The position numbers and the translations under genes are program-made. Shown here in pieces: positions 13,000-24,764 of a DNA stretch of 64,000 nt. The first letter of the stretch is position 1. Every line of letters starts with the position of its first letter. Origin of the DNA: Metridium senile. Taxonomy: Eukaryota > Cnidaria > Anthozoa > Actiniaria > Metridiidae. A model generated the notes under the pieces. It ran no database searches and was not told where the DNA came from. It was given only the letters and a program-made list of their open reading frames with translations. The stretch spans positions 9,843,655 to 9,907,654 of the forward strand of contig OX459104.1 of NCBI GenBank assembly GCA_949775045.1, given 5' to 3'.

Positions 13000-13855
13000 A
13001 ACATATATATGGGTACGAACTTGATTGCCATGTTAACAAGGATATTAACAGTGACATGACATTGACATCAAAATGTCTCCAGATAATTTTTAAGAAAAGG
13101 CAGAAAGTTTCAGCACCGTAGCTATTCTAATTTCAGAATGATCGGGATTTTCTTCCTTTCCTTTCCTATGATTGACTATTGATAGTAATGTAAATACTAA
13201 ATGATAATGATTTAACCGTGGTATTGTGCTCTAACTTGGGTGTTTTGGTTATAACGTAAGAATTGACAATAAAAGTTTACCAAAATAATCAATTGTGTAT
13301 ATAGAGTCGTATACTACATCTGAATGACCAGTAGGATTGTCAATACATTGTATACAAACTTGACAAAATGTACAAAAAAATACAGAGGGTTGGCAGTGTT
13401 TTCAACGAATATCAACAGTTTTAACTGATTTGTTATAAACTAACGGTCCACCGTTAACTTCCTCAAAAGTTCGAATTCGTGTTAAAAAGAATAATTTAAG
13501 ATCTTAAACCGTACACGTCCCTGATAACAATTCAAATTGTGTCGCAAAAGTATCGATTTAGACGTAGAAAATTAAACAATCATCAAGTCCTTTGCCTCTC
13601 TTAATGAAATCCCGCTAGGTCCAGTTGATAAATGGAGAATACACACATTCAATCTATCACATACACATATTATGTAAGTGTTGGCTAGCATAACTACAAT
13701 CATAACATTCTAATACGGATTTAAGTAAACAATTTAAGTAAATAAACATTTAAGTAAACAAACTCCCAGAAATTGATTTTTTCGATGAGCTAACTATATG
13801 ACCAATACATGTACATCTTTATCGAATAAATCGATTATTAGTTCTATATACTTAC
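13000..13855. other. Intron region downstream of the last NIDO exon
   Basis: After the GTAAGT donor at 13855 the minus strand shows no exon completing NIDO. AT-rich, with short 'taagtaaacaattta' repetitions at 13725-13760. Presumed intron. Confidence 0.4.
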
Positions 13856-13996
13856 CAAATTCCTGGTCTCTGGATTCTGATCTGAATGTGGCAGTAATTC
13901 GTGCCAGGTAACTACCAGTACCCATGTTGCTTTGAAAGATGCTGGTAAAGATCCATTGTGAAGTTTACGAACATCATATGTAGCTCGATCAAGAAC
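13856..13996 (-). CDS. NIDO domain, exon 3 of 3 (last exon seen)
   Basis: A 47-codon exon, phase 0 in and out, acceptor ACAAAAG and a perfect GTAAGT donor. It contains FKATWVLVVTWHELLPH, the W-x-L-V-V-T-W-x-E strand characteristic of NIDO domains, and ends ETRNL. The remaining NIDO strand (usually F-Q-x-V-L-x-T-D-G) and any AMOP, VWD or membrane exons were not found between 13.8 kb and position 1, which is filled with transposons, so they probably lie outside the window to the left. The protein end and membrane attachment are therefore unknown. Confidence 0.85.
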
Positions 13997-14333
13997 CTTT
14001 TGTTAAACCAATAAAATAGGTTACCTTGCTTCTGGCTGTGGTGTGCCTTTGTGTTATCCGATATCAGTCGTTTTTGAAAACAAATTGTAATTTTTGCTTT
14101 TGGAGCGAACGCAAAATAGGAGACATCCAAATGAGCAATCGAAAAGTAAGATGGTTTTTTTAATATATGCTTTAAACACCCAAAAAAAATCTCTTATTAT
14201 ATCAGTTTTAGAGCTTGGTCCATTCTAGAAAGAAAATGCAAATATCCGAAAAATTACATTTGGATCACTTCCGTCAGTCCTCGGTCTCATTTTCCGTTCG
14301 CTCTCAGAAACTATTTAAAAAAAGTATATGTAC

Positions 14334-14534
14334 CTTCTTGCTCCTTTTTGAGTTGTCTGATGCCTCATAAACATGGTAGAATACAGTTGAGTGGGATCTA
14401 TCAGACATTGACCAATATGGTGCCAATATTTTTGGCCGTGTGCAGGTTGATTGTGTTACAGCTATAAATTTTGATGGCCATTCATGATCATTATAGGAAG
14501 GCCTTTCAAAACGTAAAACACCATTGCGACAAAT
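14334..14534 (-). CDS. NIDO domain, exon 2 of 3
   Basis: A 67-codon exon, phase 0 at both ends, with a TTTTTCTCATAG acceptor and an AAG|GTACAT donor. It reads ICRNGVLRFERPSYNDHEW, then a Cys-containing stretch, PKILAPYWSMSDRSHSTVFY and HVYEASDNSK. The NGVLRF motif and the I-[LI]-AP-[YF]-W-x3-D-x6-V-[FY]Y core are hallmarks of NIDO domains (nidogen, tectorin, mucin-4, sushi/NIDO proteins). It connects in frame on both sides to 22775-22920 and 13856-13996. Confidence 0.85.
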
Positions 14535-17169
14535 CTATGAGAAAAATATGTAAAATTTATAAATACCATTTTTTGTGTCTAATAATATAATATACACAAT
14601 TACTCGATTCTGATTGAACGAGATCAGTACAATTGGGAGTCGTAATATACCGAGTTGGACTTCGAGTTCAAATTGGACCGAGTTGGACTTCGGGTTACAG
14701 TTCTTGCCGGTTGAAAGTATTCAAAATTAGTCTAAAATAAATGAATTAAGCTAAAGATATGAATGGAATCAAATTTAATTTTGAAATTAGTCCGATTAGA
14801 TATAATATTTTTCGCAATTTTGCCAACTCTATCTTATTTTGATGAAAATTACGTACTATAAATAAAACGACATTGTCATGATCAAAAATCAAAAGGCCAA
14901 TCGTGAACGACTTAACGATCGAGTAACCATTGGATTTTTATCGTAAAATATAAGTATTTGTATTGCACTGTAACTCGACCGAACTCAACTTGAACTCGAA
15001 GTCCAACTCGAAGTCCAACTCGAAGTCCATCTCGAAGTCCAGCTCGATAAAACGTGAGTCCCAGTACAATTTAATAAATTGTACTCTGCAAGTGCCAATT
15101 GAGTTTCTATGGCAACGGCAGTTTGTTGGCCAATTGGCAAGCGCTTTAGATAAGGTACAAAGGTGGTTCCATGCCCTTGCCAGAAACGCTTACGCACCTA
15201 GTTTTAACAAGCTAAGATGTCGACAGAGATTTTCAACGACCTTGATATTTGTTGATATTATGCTGTATTTGTTATGCTTAAAGGTAAGGAAATTGGCTTA
15301 ATTATATTGTAAATATGTTTTTCTATTATTTAAGTGTTTTTAAGGATATACAGGACACAATTCACCTCAAAGTACACGTTTTTTTTCAAAAACAAACTAA
15401 ATCAAACAACAGATTGAAATCCACAACCTTATAAAAAATTGAGTTCAAAAATATTTTTTGCAAAGAACTTATCAATGAAAAAGTGTTTTTCATAGTCTAA
15501 TGAATGCGTTGGAATATTGACAGGAGCTATCACAATTTGTTATCTTAGAGGTCACGATCACATGGTATCATGTTGTTACAGCGAAAACAAACTGAACAGA
15601 ATAAGCTAAAACCAAACTAAACTGCAACAACATACAAAGTTTTTTATGTTTATTTTGCGCCAAAAGGCAAATCCCAGGCACACTTTGATAGATGAATGTA
15701 TGTATACGTACAATAATAAGGTCAATAAATTTGTTCCGTTCACATTAACACTTCTGCAAATAAACATCTCGCGCTAAGACAACACTCTCTCACTATATCC
15801 CAAATCTCTCCAAAACTAATAAGTTTTATTTAGAACTTTAACTAAATATGTAATCTTTATCATTTAAGCTTTGAAGAAATGTATACTTTGTACGGAAATT
15901 GATGTAAACTAAACAAGTTAAGAGGGCGTCTCAGTAAGAACGGACCACTCGGTCTGGGATCCAAAAAACGATTTCCCTTATATTTCTACCATCGAAAGTA
16001 CTATCTATCCTTATTACAAAACTCGACTTAGAATTGTTCTAAATAAAATATTTCGGCCGCTAGGCGAATTTTCGTACATCGACCCAAAAACCGCCGAAGG
16101 ACGCTGATTTTCAAGTTCGCAGAGGCCTACTTTCAAAGTCCGTTTTCTCGGCTTTTTCTTGAAATGAAAACTTATTTTTTGGGTCTAAACTATGGTTTGA
16201 CGTCTCGTCTGACTAGAAAAAGCAAAATATTTCTTTAGGATGTACAAATTACGAAAAGTTTTTTTAAATTTATCGAGGCTACTTTATGCGTGACACGAAA
16301 AGCAAAGATTAACGGGTCTAGAAAATTGCAAATTTCTCAAAAGTGCAACCTATCCCCGATATAAAACATCATTCTACCTTGAGATGAGATGCTATTTAGT
16401 AGTTCTGTGCAATAAAATTTGTGGCACATTGCGTTTTGAAGAATTTGACGAAGCCCAAACTTGTACATTTTTACAGATATTTCCTTGCGTGACACGACTT
16501 GCCGTTGAGTCTAGACAACGTCAATCCTTATAACAAATAAAAAAATAACAAATAATAGCTAGAAGTTTATATTCAGGTGTTACTATCCGTCATAATTAGA
16601 TATTTTAGCTCCATTTAAATTTTACCACAATAATGGTTTTTTTTAATGAACAATTTGCATAATTATATGCCGAAGTCAAGTTGTCTAACAATATTCACAT
16701 TTAAACAAAGTTTTATATCTAGAAAATCCTCGTCTATTAATCTTGAAACATGATTGTCATATTTATAAGTTGGATAAAACCTGGATGTTTTTTAAATATT
16801 TTATATATTTTAATTGAGTTGTTTTATGAGATTATACAATTGTGCATAATACAAATATGATTCACCATGATGCATGTTTTTCTCTAAATGTGCTAAATAG
16901 CGGTGATGCCATTTTTCTTTTTCTTCTTTTAAAAAAAAAAATCAGAATTGATAGAAAGCGACTTGATTCTTACACGAGTAAGACCACGAGTGAACACGAG
17001 TAAAAAGATAAAATAGGATAATAAAGAAAAAATGAAAGAAAAAAAAATAGAAATGAGAAAATAATGGAAATGAAAAAAAAAGACGAAAAAACCCCCTGAA
17101 AATAAGCCCAAACAGGCATGAATGTATCAAATGTATGCAAATGCACATTTAAAAAAAGTACAATATAAT

Positions 17170-17285
17170 GCCTATCCTGTGAACGGTTCAATGGGATTGA
17201 GAAGGTAGGGGGGCCTTTCCCCTTCCTTTCCTATCGCCTTCCCCTCCCTTCCCCTCCCCAATCTCCTCGAACCGTTCACAGGCTA
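17170..17285. repeat. Short inverted repeat with C-rich centre
   Basis: 'cctgtgaacggttc' at 17175 pairs with 'gaaccgttcacagg' at 17269; the centre is pyrimidine-rich (ccttccctttcc type). Probably a small MITE. Confidence 0.45.
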
Positions 17286-17530
17286 TATAATGTCAATTTA
17301 ATGCATCGAAAATTGATAAGGATTTGTAATTAACTATATAAAGTTTGAGATCACAATGTTTCCATAAAGTATAAATAAACGTGTTACGCCTATTTTAAAA
17401 GAATCCATGGGATTGAACAAGAACACATATGACATAATGGTAATATGGCACACCCTGCACCTGATTTGTCTTGTATCACAGCCAAAGCCGGATTTTGATT
17501 GCATTGCTATTTGATAGCTATATACGTTAA

Positions 17531-17594
17531 GGTAATTGGCTACTTTTGAACGCCTTTTGGAGTTTAACAATATTTTCAAAAGTAGCCAGTCACC
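17531..17594. mobile_element. 64-bp TTAA micro-MITE
   Basis: TTAA (17527-17530 and 17595-17598) surrounds a hairpin whose ends are GGTAATTGGCTACTTTTGAA and the inverse 'tcaaaagtagccagtcacc'. The element is little more than two inverted ends. Confidence 0.55.
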
Positions 17595-17964
17595 TTAAAC
17601 ATTTGTTAAACATTGTGATTTTAAATTTTATATAGTTCATTACATGTAATCCAGTTCAATTTTTGATGCATTATATTAACATTATACTGCATTTGTTAAC
17701 GTCCATTTGCATGGACTGCCGTAATTAATTGTGAAACGATAATTTTTGAATATGAATTCATTAAAATCCTATTATTTCTTCGTTTTATTTCTGTTTATTA
17801 AACTATAATTCTATTTTTCAAATGTTTTAGTAATACCACTAGCTTTGATACATTCATGTCTAGTTGGGCCTATTTTTTTGGCTATTTATTTTTTTCTTTT
17901 CTATTTGTCTCATTTTTATTTCTTTTTTTTTTCATATCCATTTATTATTTCATTTCATTTTAGC

Positions 17965-18235
17965 TACTCGTGTTCACTCGTTGCTCATGTTTACTCGCGT
18001 ACACTCGTGTACACTCGTGCTCACTCGTGTTTACTCATGTTCAATCGTGTTCACTCGTGTTCACTCGTGTTTCCTCGTGTTCCGACTCGTGTTCACTGGT
18101 GTTCATTCGTGTTCACTCGTGTGCACTCTTGTTTACTCGTGTTCACTCTTGTTTACTCGTGTTCACTCGTGTTTACTCGTGTTCACTTGTGTTTACTCGT
18201 GTTCACTCGTGTTTACTAGTGCCCTTACTCGTGTG
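17965..18235 (+). repeat. Minisatellite, 10-bp unit GTGTTCACTC/GTGTTTACTC
   Basis: About 25 imperfect 10-bp units; because 10 is not a multiple of 3 all three frames stay open and encode CSLVFTRVHS-type repeats. A short related stretch lies inverted at 16975-17005. The array stops about 10 bases before the acceptor of the 18245-18444 exon. Confidence 0.75.
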
Positions 18236-18244
18236 GAGTTTTAG

Positions 18245-18444
18245 ACGACATCTCCAAATCAACAATATGCAAATATGTATTAGTCATCGACATAGTTTAA
18301 TAAGATTTTGGCGAGCACCAAGAACCTGTCGCTATCCACAGCACAGTGGACCAAGAAAGCATTGTAAGAATCGCCATGTGATCAATGTTGACATGTCAAA
18401 AGCAATGAAAGTCGATTTTCAATGTTACTGTCGATTTGGATCAC
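18245..18444 (+). CDS. Exon-like segment with C-x2-HR / WR / C-x-YP-x-H motif (in TTAA element 2)
   Basis: A plus-strand open segment between TTTTAG and C|GTGAGT. It contains CISHRHSLIRFWRAPRTCRY, then P-Q-H, KHCKNRHVINVDMSKAMKVD and FQCYC. The motif C-x2-H-R-x2-L-x2-F-W-R-x4-C-x-Y-P-x-H aligns without gaps with a minus-strand ORF in TTAA element 4 (59738-60136). The Cys/His spacing suggests a metal-binding fold. I recognise the general type from repetitive predicted proteins of cnidarian genomes but cannot name a family. Probably part of a gene carried by this transposon family rather than of the host FN3 gene, which runs on the other strand. Confidence 0.55.
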
Positions 18445-20488
18445 GTGAGTATTTGTTAACACCCTTTCGAATTTTTTAAGTGAAAATATTTGTATATAGT
18501 CTATGCACAAGCAGCCCAACAAGTTGATCTGAGAATCTTAAGATCCAATAAAATTAACATTTTGTTATTCTTAGAGCGCGTGGTTTGGCTTCCTATGTTG
18601 ATTGGTTTGACATATTGTCATTACATTCATTTAACTTGACCAACTCTGTAGTTCCTCTCCAGCAGCGTATTTTACAAGCTCCTGTATAACTACAAAGACT
18701 AAAATCCATTATTTCACAAGATAGTTTTACTCACTGCAAATTTGGCGCAACACGATAGTTTTACTCACTGCAAACTTGGTACAACTAATTAACAAAATGT
18801 AAATTTGTAAATTTCATTTCTGAAGTCATTAATAATTCATGACAAAAGTAGTCTTGCAAAGACAGCCATGTACTGTATTTAATAAATCATTGATAATTTA
18901 CAAATTTTTGTATCGAAAGGCTTTATTCTCTTTAGATATTAATTCAGACTTTTAAAACATTAAAAAGTTCACCGCTATTTTGCATATTTAGTATAAAACA
19001 TATATCATGGTGAATCATATTTGTATATCGTGCACAATTGTATAATCTCATAAAACAACTCAGTTAAAATAAATAACTTGAAAAGATTTAAAAGCCATCC
19101 AGGTTTTATCCAACTTAATATAAGAATCATGCTTCATTGATTAATAGATGAAGATTTTCTAAATATAATGTTGTTAGACAACTTGACTTAACTTTGACAT
19201 ATGATTATGCAAATGTTTCATTAAAAAAAAAAACATTATTGTGGTAAAATTTAAATGGAGCTAAAATATCTAATTATGACGGATAGTAACACCTGAATAT
19301 AAACTTCTAGCTATTATTTGTTATTTTTATTTTTTTATAAGGATTGACGTTGTCTAGACTCAACGGCAAGTCGTGTCACGCAAGGAAATATCTGTAAAAA
19401 TGTACAAGTTTGGGCTTCGTCAAATTCTTCAAAACGCAATGTGCCACAAATTTTATTGCACAGAACTACTAAATAGCATCTCATCTCAAGGTAGAATGAT
19501 GTTTTATATCGGGGATAGGTTGCACTTTTGAGAAATTTGCAATTTTCTAGACCCGTTAATCTTTGCTTTTCGTGTCACGCATAAAGTAGCCTCGATAAAT
19601 TTAAAAAAACTTTTCGTAATTTGTACATCCTAAAGAAATATTTTGCTTTTTCTAGTCAGACGAGACGTCAAACCATAGTTTAGACCCAAAAAATAAGTTT
19701 TCATTTCAAGAAAAAGCCGAGAAAACGGACTTTGAAAGTAGGCCTCTGCGAACTTGAAAATCAGCGTCCTTCGGCGGTTTTTGGGTCGATGTACGAAAAT
19801 TCGCCTAGCGGCCGAAATATTTTATTTAGAACAATTCTAAGTCCAGTTTTGTAATAAGGATAGATAGTACTTTCGATGGTAGAAATATAAGGGAAATCGT
19901 TTTTTGGATCCCAGACCGAGTGGTCCGTTCTTACTGAGACGCCCTCTTAAGAGCTTTTTAAAAAACCGTCCCGATTGTGTACTGTATATCCTTAACTAAA
20001 TCTGAAAAATATTGTTTTTTTTCTAAAATATCACGTTTTTATGTCGCCTAATTTGAACAGCCATGTCAGTTGATTTTTCCGCTGTGGAATTTGAAATATG
20101 AAGAATTTCTTTTTTTTTCTCTCGGTGTAACCGGCGCGGTTCCCATTGTTGCAGGAATACTACTTTTCTACTACTAGTATTTACTTTGAAACTCAACCTT
20201 TTGAAATCAAGTGAAGTTATGTTGATTAAATAGTTATGTTGGTTGAAAATAATCAAGGTATAAGAATTAAACTTTTATCGATACACATTGATGATGTTAT
20301 TGTTTTAAACCGCCTCTCGTACTATATCCGTGATGAGTACGCCGTGACACCGTAATTAATTGGTATTGTGAAATTGCGATTGACTGATGTACCTTTTGCA
20401 TCTTGGTTAACAATGGCTGCCTAATTATCAATGAGATGAAATTGTGTAAGCACTTTTTGACCAATCAAATGAAGAAGGTCACAGTAAC

Positions 20489-20939
20489 TGACTGTGCAAT
20501 TATTATCAGGCGGGGGGGGGGGGGGGGGGGGGGGGAGTTTGAGAAATGAGCGAAAAAATCGAAAAAGTTAATTACCCCCCCCCCCCCCCTCACAAATGAA
20601 GAACATTACGCCTTGGCCCCCCTACCATAAATGAAAAAATTAGACTGCCTCCCCCCCTTCGTTCAAATTGAGAAGACGGCTGAATACTTACAAGAAAAGG
20701 GTTTATCAAGATCACCAGAGAATCTAACCAACATTGACGAGGACGTCTTCGTCAGCAACAAATAAGACTTCAAAGTGCTCTTCAACATACCCAGGTTCAA
20801 CGTGAGAAGTTTCAACGTTAGGTGTTACCCCCCTCCTTCACTGAATAATTTTGAACGTCCCACCCCAAGGAGGACATAAGTTTAGATTATGCTCCCTCTA
20901 GATTCTCAACCCCCTCTCCTGATAATAATGGCGCAGTCC
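20489..20939. mobile_element. MITE-like element with G/C-run termini
   Basis: Inverted ends 'actgtgcaattattatcagg' and 'cctgataataatggcgcagt' enclose a G run of about 24 (20512-20535) and C runs (20575-20590, 20650-20660). Resembles element 4699-6065 in layout. Confidence 0.5.
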
Positions 20940-22215
20940 ATAAACACTCAAGCGATTACCAATTGCGATCATGCGAATGTTTGATAGCTCAGCGGACTAG
21001 CGCATGCTCATACAAATCTCCCTTCTGCTTTCAGCTTTATCATTTGGTAATTTACGTTATTACGATATGTACCAAATCAAACATAAATAGTGTATCAAAA
21101 CAAGCTATATCGAAGCGAGCGAACACCATACTTTCTCTGAATTATTTAAACTGGACAAAACTCAAACTAACTTGTGTATTCCTACTATATATTCATTTTT
21201 ATATATTTAATTTTTATAATTTTCCCAACATTTTTGGGCGGGAATAAATATTTGAAAAGCATTGACAAAACTATTGATTCATTAATATTTTTGAGTCCAT
21301 ATCAACGTCGCACTAAAATTCGTACATGGACTACACTAGTCATGATCTAAAATCGTATATTTTTAGTTTTTTGAATTTGAAATTGCTAAAATAATTTTAC
21401 CCAATAACAATTTTGTAATGTTTTAAGTTATATCACTAGTTAAGTGCTTTTCTAAAATTTCAATGGAGTAAATGCTTCTTTCTACCACTTTTATACGATT
21501 AAGCTATGATTCAAAATGACTTCAATAATTATGACGTCACAAAAACGTAAATCCTTTATAACGTTATCTATAAACGTCATTTCAAGTTACATTTAAGGCC
21601 TAAATGATTTGCACAGTATTTCACGTCCAATTAAGTAAAATTATGAATATAAGAAATAACCATAAAAGGAGATGCCATCTGTGACGTCACAGAAACGTCA
21701 AAGCACCATTAAAATATACAATGTTATACAATGCCACAATTGTAACATTATGTACAACTTTCAGCTTATTTGGACCTGTAATAAAAAAATAATTAGGATT
21801 TCTTTGTTTTTGGCACATTTTGATGTCATTTATGCCCGGCGTGATTAGTATCAATATGATAATTACTTAGATTACAATATATTATGTGCATATCTATGCG
21901 TGACAAAATTTGAAAGTCTATTAGTTTTAACAACTCTAAGCAAAGATTTACCGTTTCTCCTTAGTGATCTTCTATTCGGTTTTACTAACTCATTTCTAAC
22001 CAGCTTAAAGAGATGATTTAGATCTAGAGTATGGACTGTAGCTTCGGCTGCGACAACGATTTTTGAAATAGGTGTATAAACAAAACATTAAAATAACATA
22101 CTTTTAATATAATATAATATGCCACTAGGTAATCATGGAACAAAAATGCATCAAGTGATTTTTTTAAGAGTATACTAAGTATGTATATGATTAACTGAAA
22201 ACATTCAATCAGAAG
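20940..22215. other. Intron, nothing recognised
   Basis: AT-rich sequence between the G/C-run MITE and a Penelope-like scar. Open frames on both strands lack splice signals or recognisable protein features. Confidence 0.4.
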
Positions 22216-22224
22216 CAAAGTAAT

Positions 22225-22300
22225 CTTTATTTTACCTTCCTGACGTCTCGAGCTTTAGCACTTCGTCGGAGTAAAACCCTAAGTCAACATTTTTTACGGC
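22225..22300 (-). ncRNA. Degenerate hammerhead-like motif / Penelope-like element scar
   Basis: The minus strand reads 'ccgacgaagtgctaaagctc' followed by 'gagacgtcagg'. This matches the compact hammerhead layout C-U-G-A-N-G-A, stem II (AGUGCU/AAGCU-like), G-A-A-A-C, G-U-C seen in Penelope-like elements, with the first core U changed to C and one A of GAAA changed to G. Those changes would be expected to abolish cleavage. Confidence 0.4.
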
Positions 22301-22774
22301 GTTACAAATTCCATTCTATTACCTATCATTTATATCAAACAACGACGCAGCCTAACTAGTCTACTCGCTAGTTTCCATTTATAGTTTAGTACCTTTAGAA
22401 AGCTAAGTACGGAGAGAATAATTTGAGGTTCGTGAGTTTTTACTCGATTTTAGTAGTCTAACTTTAAGAATATATATATATATTATTGGAAATATATTTA
22501 AAGATGTATGCACTACGAGACACGCAAAAGACTCCTGGATTTGGGCCGTAAATAATATATAAACAATAAATAAATAGAGAAATAATATATTGCCACCAAG
22601 ATAAGCAATAGAAGCAGGGTCGAATAACATGGAATCAGTTCAAAGCAGATTATTGAGAAACATTGAAAATCTTATAAGTATACAGTGAACAATTAAAACA
22701 TTAGTTTAACGTAGTGGCGCAAACAACAACATAGCTGCGCAATGGGCATGCGCTAATAAAAATGCTAAACTCAC

Positions 22775-22920
22775 ATAAATTTTATAGTAGACCTTTTTGA
22801 AGAACAGAAATCCATCTTTACTCAAAGACACTTTGAAACAGGGACTTGGATATTCGGTTTTGTTAGGTATAGTTTGATCTCCTGTATAAATGCCATATTC
22901 GTAAGCCACATTAACAGGAT
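22775..22920 (-). CDS. NIDO domain, exon 1 of 3
   Basis: The exon enters in phase 1 (TTTATAG acceptor) and leaves in phase 0 at TAT|GTGAGT. It reads VAYEYGIYTGDQTIPNKTEY, a Ser-Pro-Cys, a short beta segment, then GFLFFKKVYYKIY. This matches the start of nidogen-like NIDO domains (a [YF]P[YF]G-x-x-x-GD-type opening, then an S-P-x-x-L stretch and an F-F-x-x-x-Y-x-x-[IL]Y strand). The next residues on exon 14334-14534 (ICRNGVLRFERP) supply the following conserved N-G-V-L-x-F motif, so the exon order is convincing despite an 8.2-kb intron holding a 4-kb TTAA element. Confidence 0.8.
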
Positions 22921-22964
22921 CTATAAAACAAACAAAATATGTAAGATGACAATTTAATATTGGT

Positions 22965-23060
22965 TGGAATGAGCGGATAAGCAGATGAGCGGATGAGCGG
23001 ATTATATATTAGTGGATAAGCGGATGAGTTAATGAGTTGATGAGTGCATGAGTGTAATTA
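22965..23060 (+). repeat. Short minisatellite GCGGATGA
   Basis: About ten degenerate units of 'gcggatgag', 'gcggataag' and 'gttgatgag' in the intron just upstream of NIDO exon 1. Confidence 0.6.
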
Positions 23061-23595
23061 TGTAAATATGTTTCACACTATTTAAATCAAATTTCCATGT
23101 TTGGTAATTGAGTTACCTTGAAATTGTGTTCCTATTTTGAGTGCATGAACCCCATATGGCATATAAATTTAAAGCGTGTGTCCGTATTGGGTTGTTTACA
23201 TGATACTCAAGCAGATCAATGGATTTGCGCGTTGGGATGTATCATACATTTATAATACATGTGATATTGAAAAAACTATAATGCATTGCTGGTCTATATA
23301 TAATATATTGTTAGCCTACCTGTCGGCAGTTTTCCTGTTGGAACTGCTGTTGGGACTAGCAAAATATAAATGCATATCAACAATTTTGAGTCAAACCGAT
23401 ACACAAAGCAACCGCAAAACAGTCTACCAAATATATAACCAGACGATTAGCATAGCATCAGAATAACAAAAAGAGCAACAACAAATCATAAAGGCAGAAA
23501 GTCAATGAGGAATAAAAGAAAACAAATCTCAAATTAAAAAAGAAAATATGTATATGTAGATATAATAATAGCTTCGTTATACTTATTATACTTAC

Positions 23596-23856
23596 AAGTC
23601 TGTGCATGTGTATCAAACGAAAGAAGACCACTTTGTGCCGACGTGTTATATGTAACCATTGCTTCGTATTGCGTAGAGGGGCGAAGTCCACTGATTGTAA
23701 TATATGCATTATTGGCAATAATAAAGTTCCAATTCACAATGATTTCGTTTTTTTCTTTGTAAAAAATCATACATTCCCTATGTACTGGCGACATGGGATT
23801 GCTCCATTGCAGAGATACCTCTGTAGATGTCGTTCCATTTACTTCCAATGTAATCA
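23596..23856 (-). CDS. Fibronectin type III exon 5
   Basis: A single-exon FN3 of 87 codons, phase 1 at both borders (TACAG acceptor, GTAAGT donor). Landmarks are ITLEVNGTTSTEVSLQW, MIFYKEKNE and the E-F turn LRPSTQYEAMVTYNTS. It follows the CUB domain in frame, and its last partial codon joins the NIDO first exon at 22920. It is rather short, with no insertion. Role by family: extracellular adhesion module. Confidence 0.85.
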
Positions 23857-24076
23857 CTGTATTTAAAGATAAAGACTGTTTTAGAACTCTAATCAGAAGA
23901 ACTTTACTAATAATATTGTATTATTTTCCATTGTCAATCACTATAAAATAATATTTTTCTATTTCGACCATCATTTACTTGAGAATGGTGTCGCGACGAC
24001 AACGAAACGTAATTTCTTTTCGCTTGTTTTCATATTAAATTAAAAAACTGTTTTGATGGAAACATTTGCTTAAAAC

Positions 24077-24234
<158 letters not shown>

Positions 24235-24588
24235 TCAAGCTAGCAATTTCAATCCAGTTGCTGCTCGTATCCTCTGGTCTGAAACATATATGTTTAACTC
24301 ATGATCATTTTACATGTTTGTAATGTTATATCCTGCAATGAGCCAATTAAGTGGTAATAACATTATTATTTTTATAAGATATGTTTCACATTTTGGGTTC
24401 TAACATTTGCGACTTGAGTGTGTATTTGTAATACAAATGACTACACAGAGGTTGCTGGGCTTATAAAGTAGATCAAGAATCATAGAACTTGACAGCTGGA
24501 TGTAACTGGAGTTCATTGCAATTTGAATAATTGAAAAGACAACTGGTAGATTATACTTTTTTTCTTTTGATTTTCTTTAACTTGTTAC

Positions 24589-24764
24589 CTTTGTTATTTT
24601 TTTTGATAGTGAAGAATGTCGCACTAAAACCACTTCTCTCAATGCCGTTGTCAGATTGAAGTCTTACAACTGCAGATGTGGACGTTATCACAGCAAATCT
24701 TTTTTTATGACCACAAGCCATAGATAGTTGTTTGCCTTTTTCGTCTAATACTTTAATGAAATCG
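24589..24764 (-). CDS. CUB domain, second-half exon
   Basis: The exon begins in phase 2 (TTTTAAAG acceptor) and ends in phase 1 at AAAG|GTAACA. It reads DFIKVLDEKGKQLSMACGHK with Cys-4, then VVRLQSDNGIERSGFSATFF, the standard CUB C-terminal pattern (F-x-S-D-x2-x3-GF-x-A-x-F). With the first-half exon it forms a complete four-cysteine CUB of about 115 residues. The phase-1 end fits FN3 exon 5. The AAGC tetranucleotide array lies in the following intron. Confidence 0.85.

Larger units (their letters stand above)
15922..19946. mobile_element. TTAA-flanked long-TIR element 2 (carries the C-x2-HR motif)
   Basis: TTAA at 15918-15921 and 19947-19950 flanks inverted ends GAGGGCGTCTCAGTAAGAAC. The arms are about 1 kb (15922-16915 and 18960-19946) and nearly identical. 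Inside: an inverted pair 16970-17150 against 17840-17990, a 10-bp minisatellite (17965-18235), a 64-bp TTAA micro-MITE (17531-17594) and an exon-like open segment (18245-18444) with a Cys/His motif shared with TTAA element 4. Lies in the 8.2-kb intron within the NIDO coding region. No DDE/DDD transposase seen. Confidence 0.75.

Noticed and set aside
14963..15301. 112-codon plus-strand ORF with NSKSNSKS repeats
   Set aside because: Driven by an 'actcgaagtcca' short tandem repeat at 14985-15045; the rest has no recognisable features.
17845..18244. Open frames rich in CSLVFTRVH
   Set aside because: Minisatellite translation; only the part after 18245 has non-repeat protein character.
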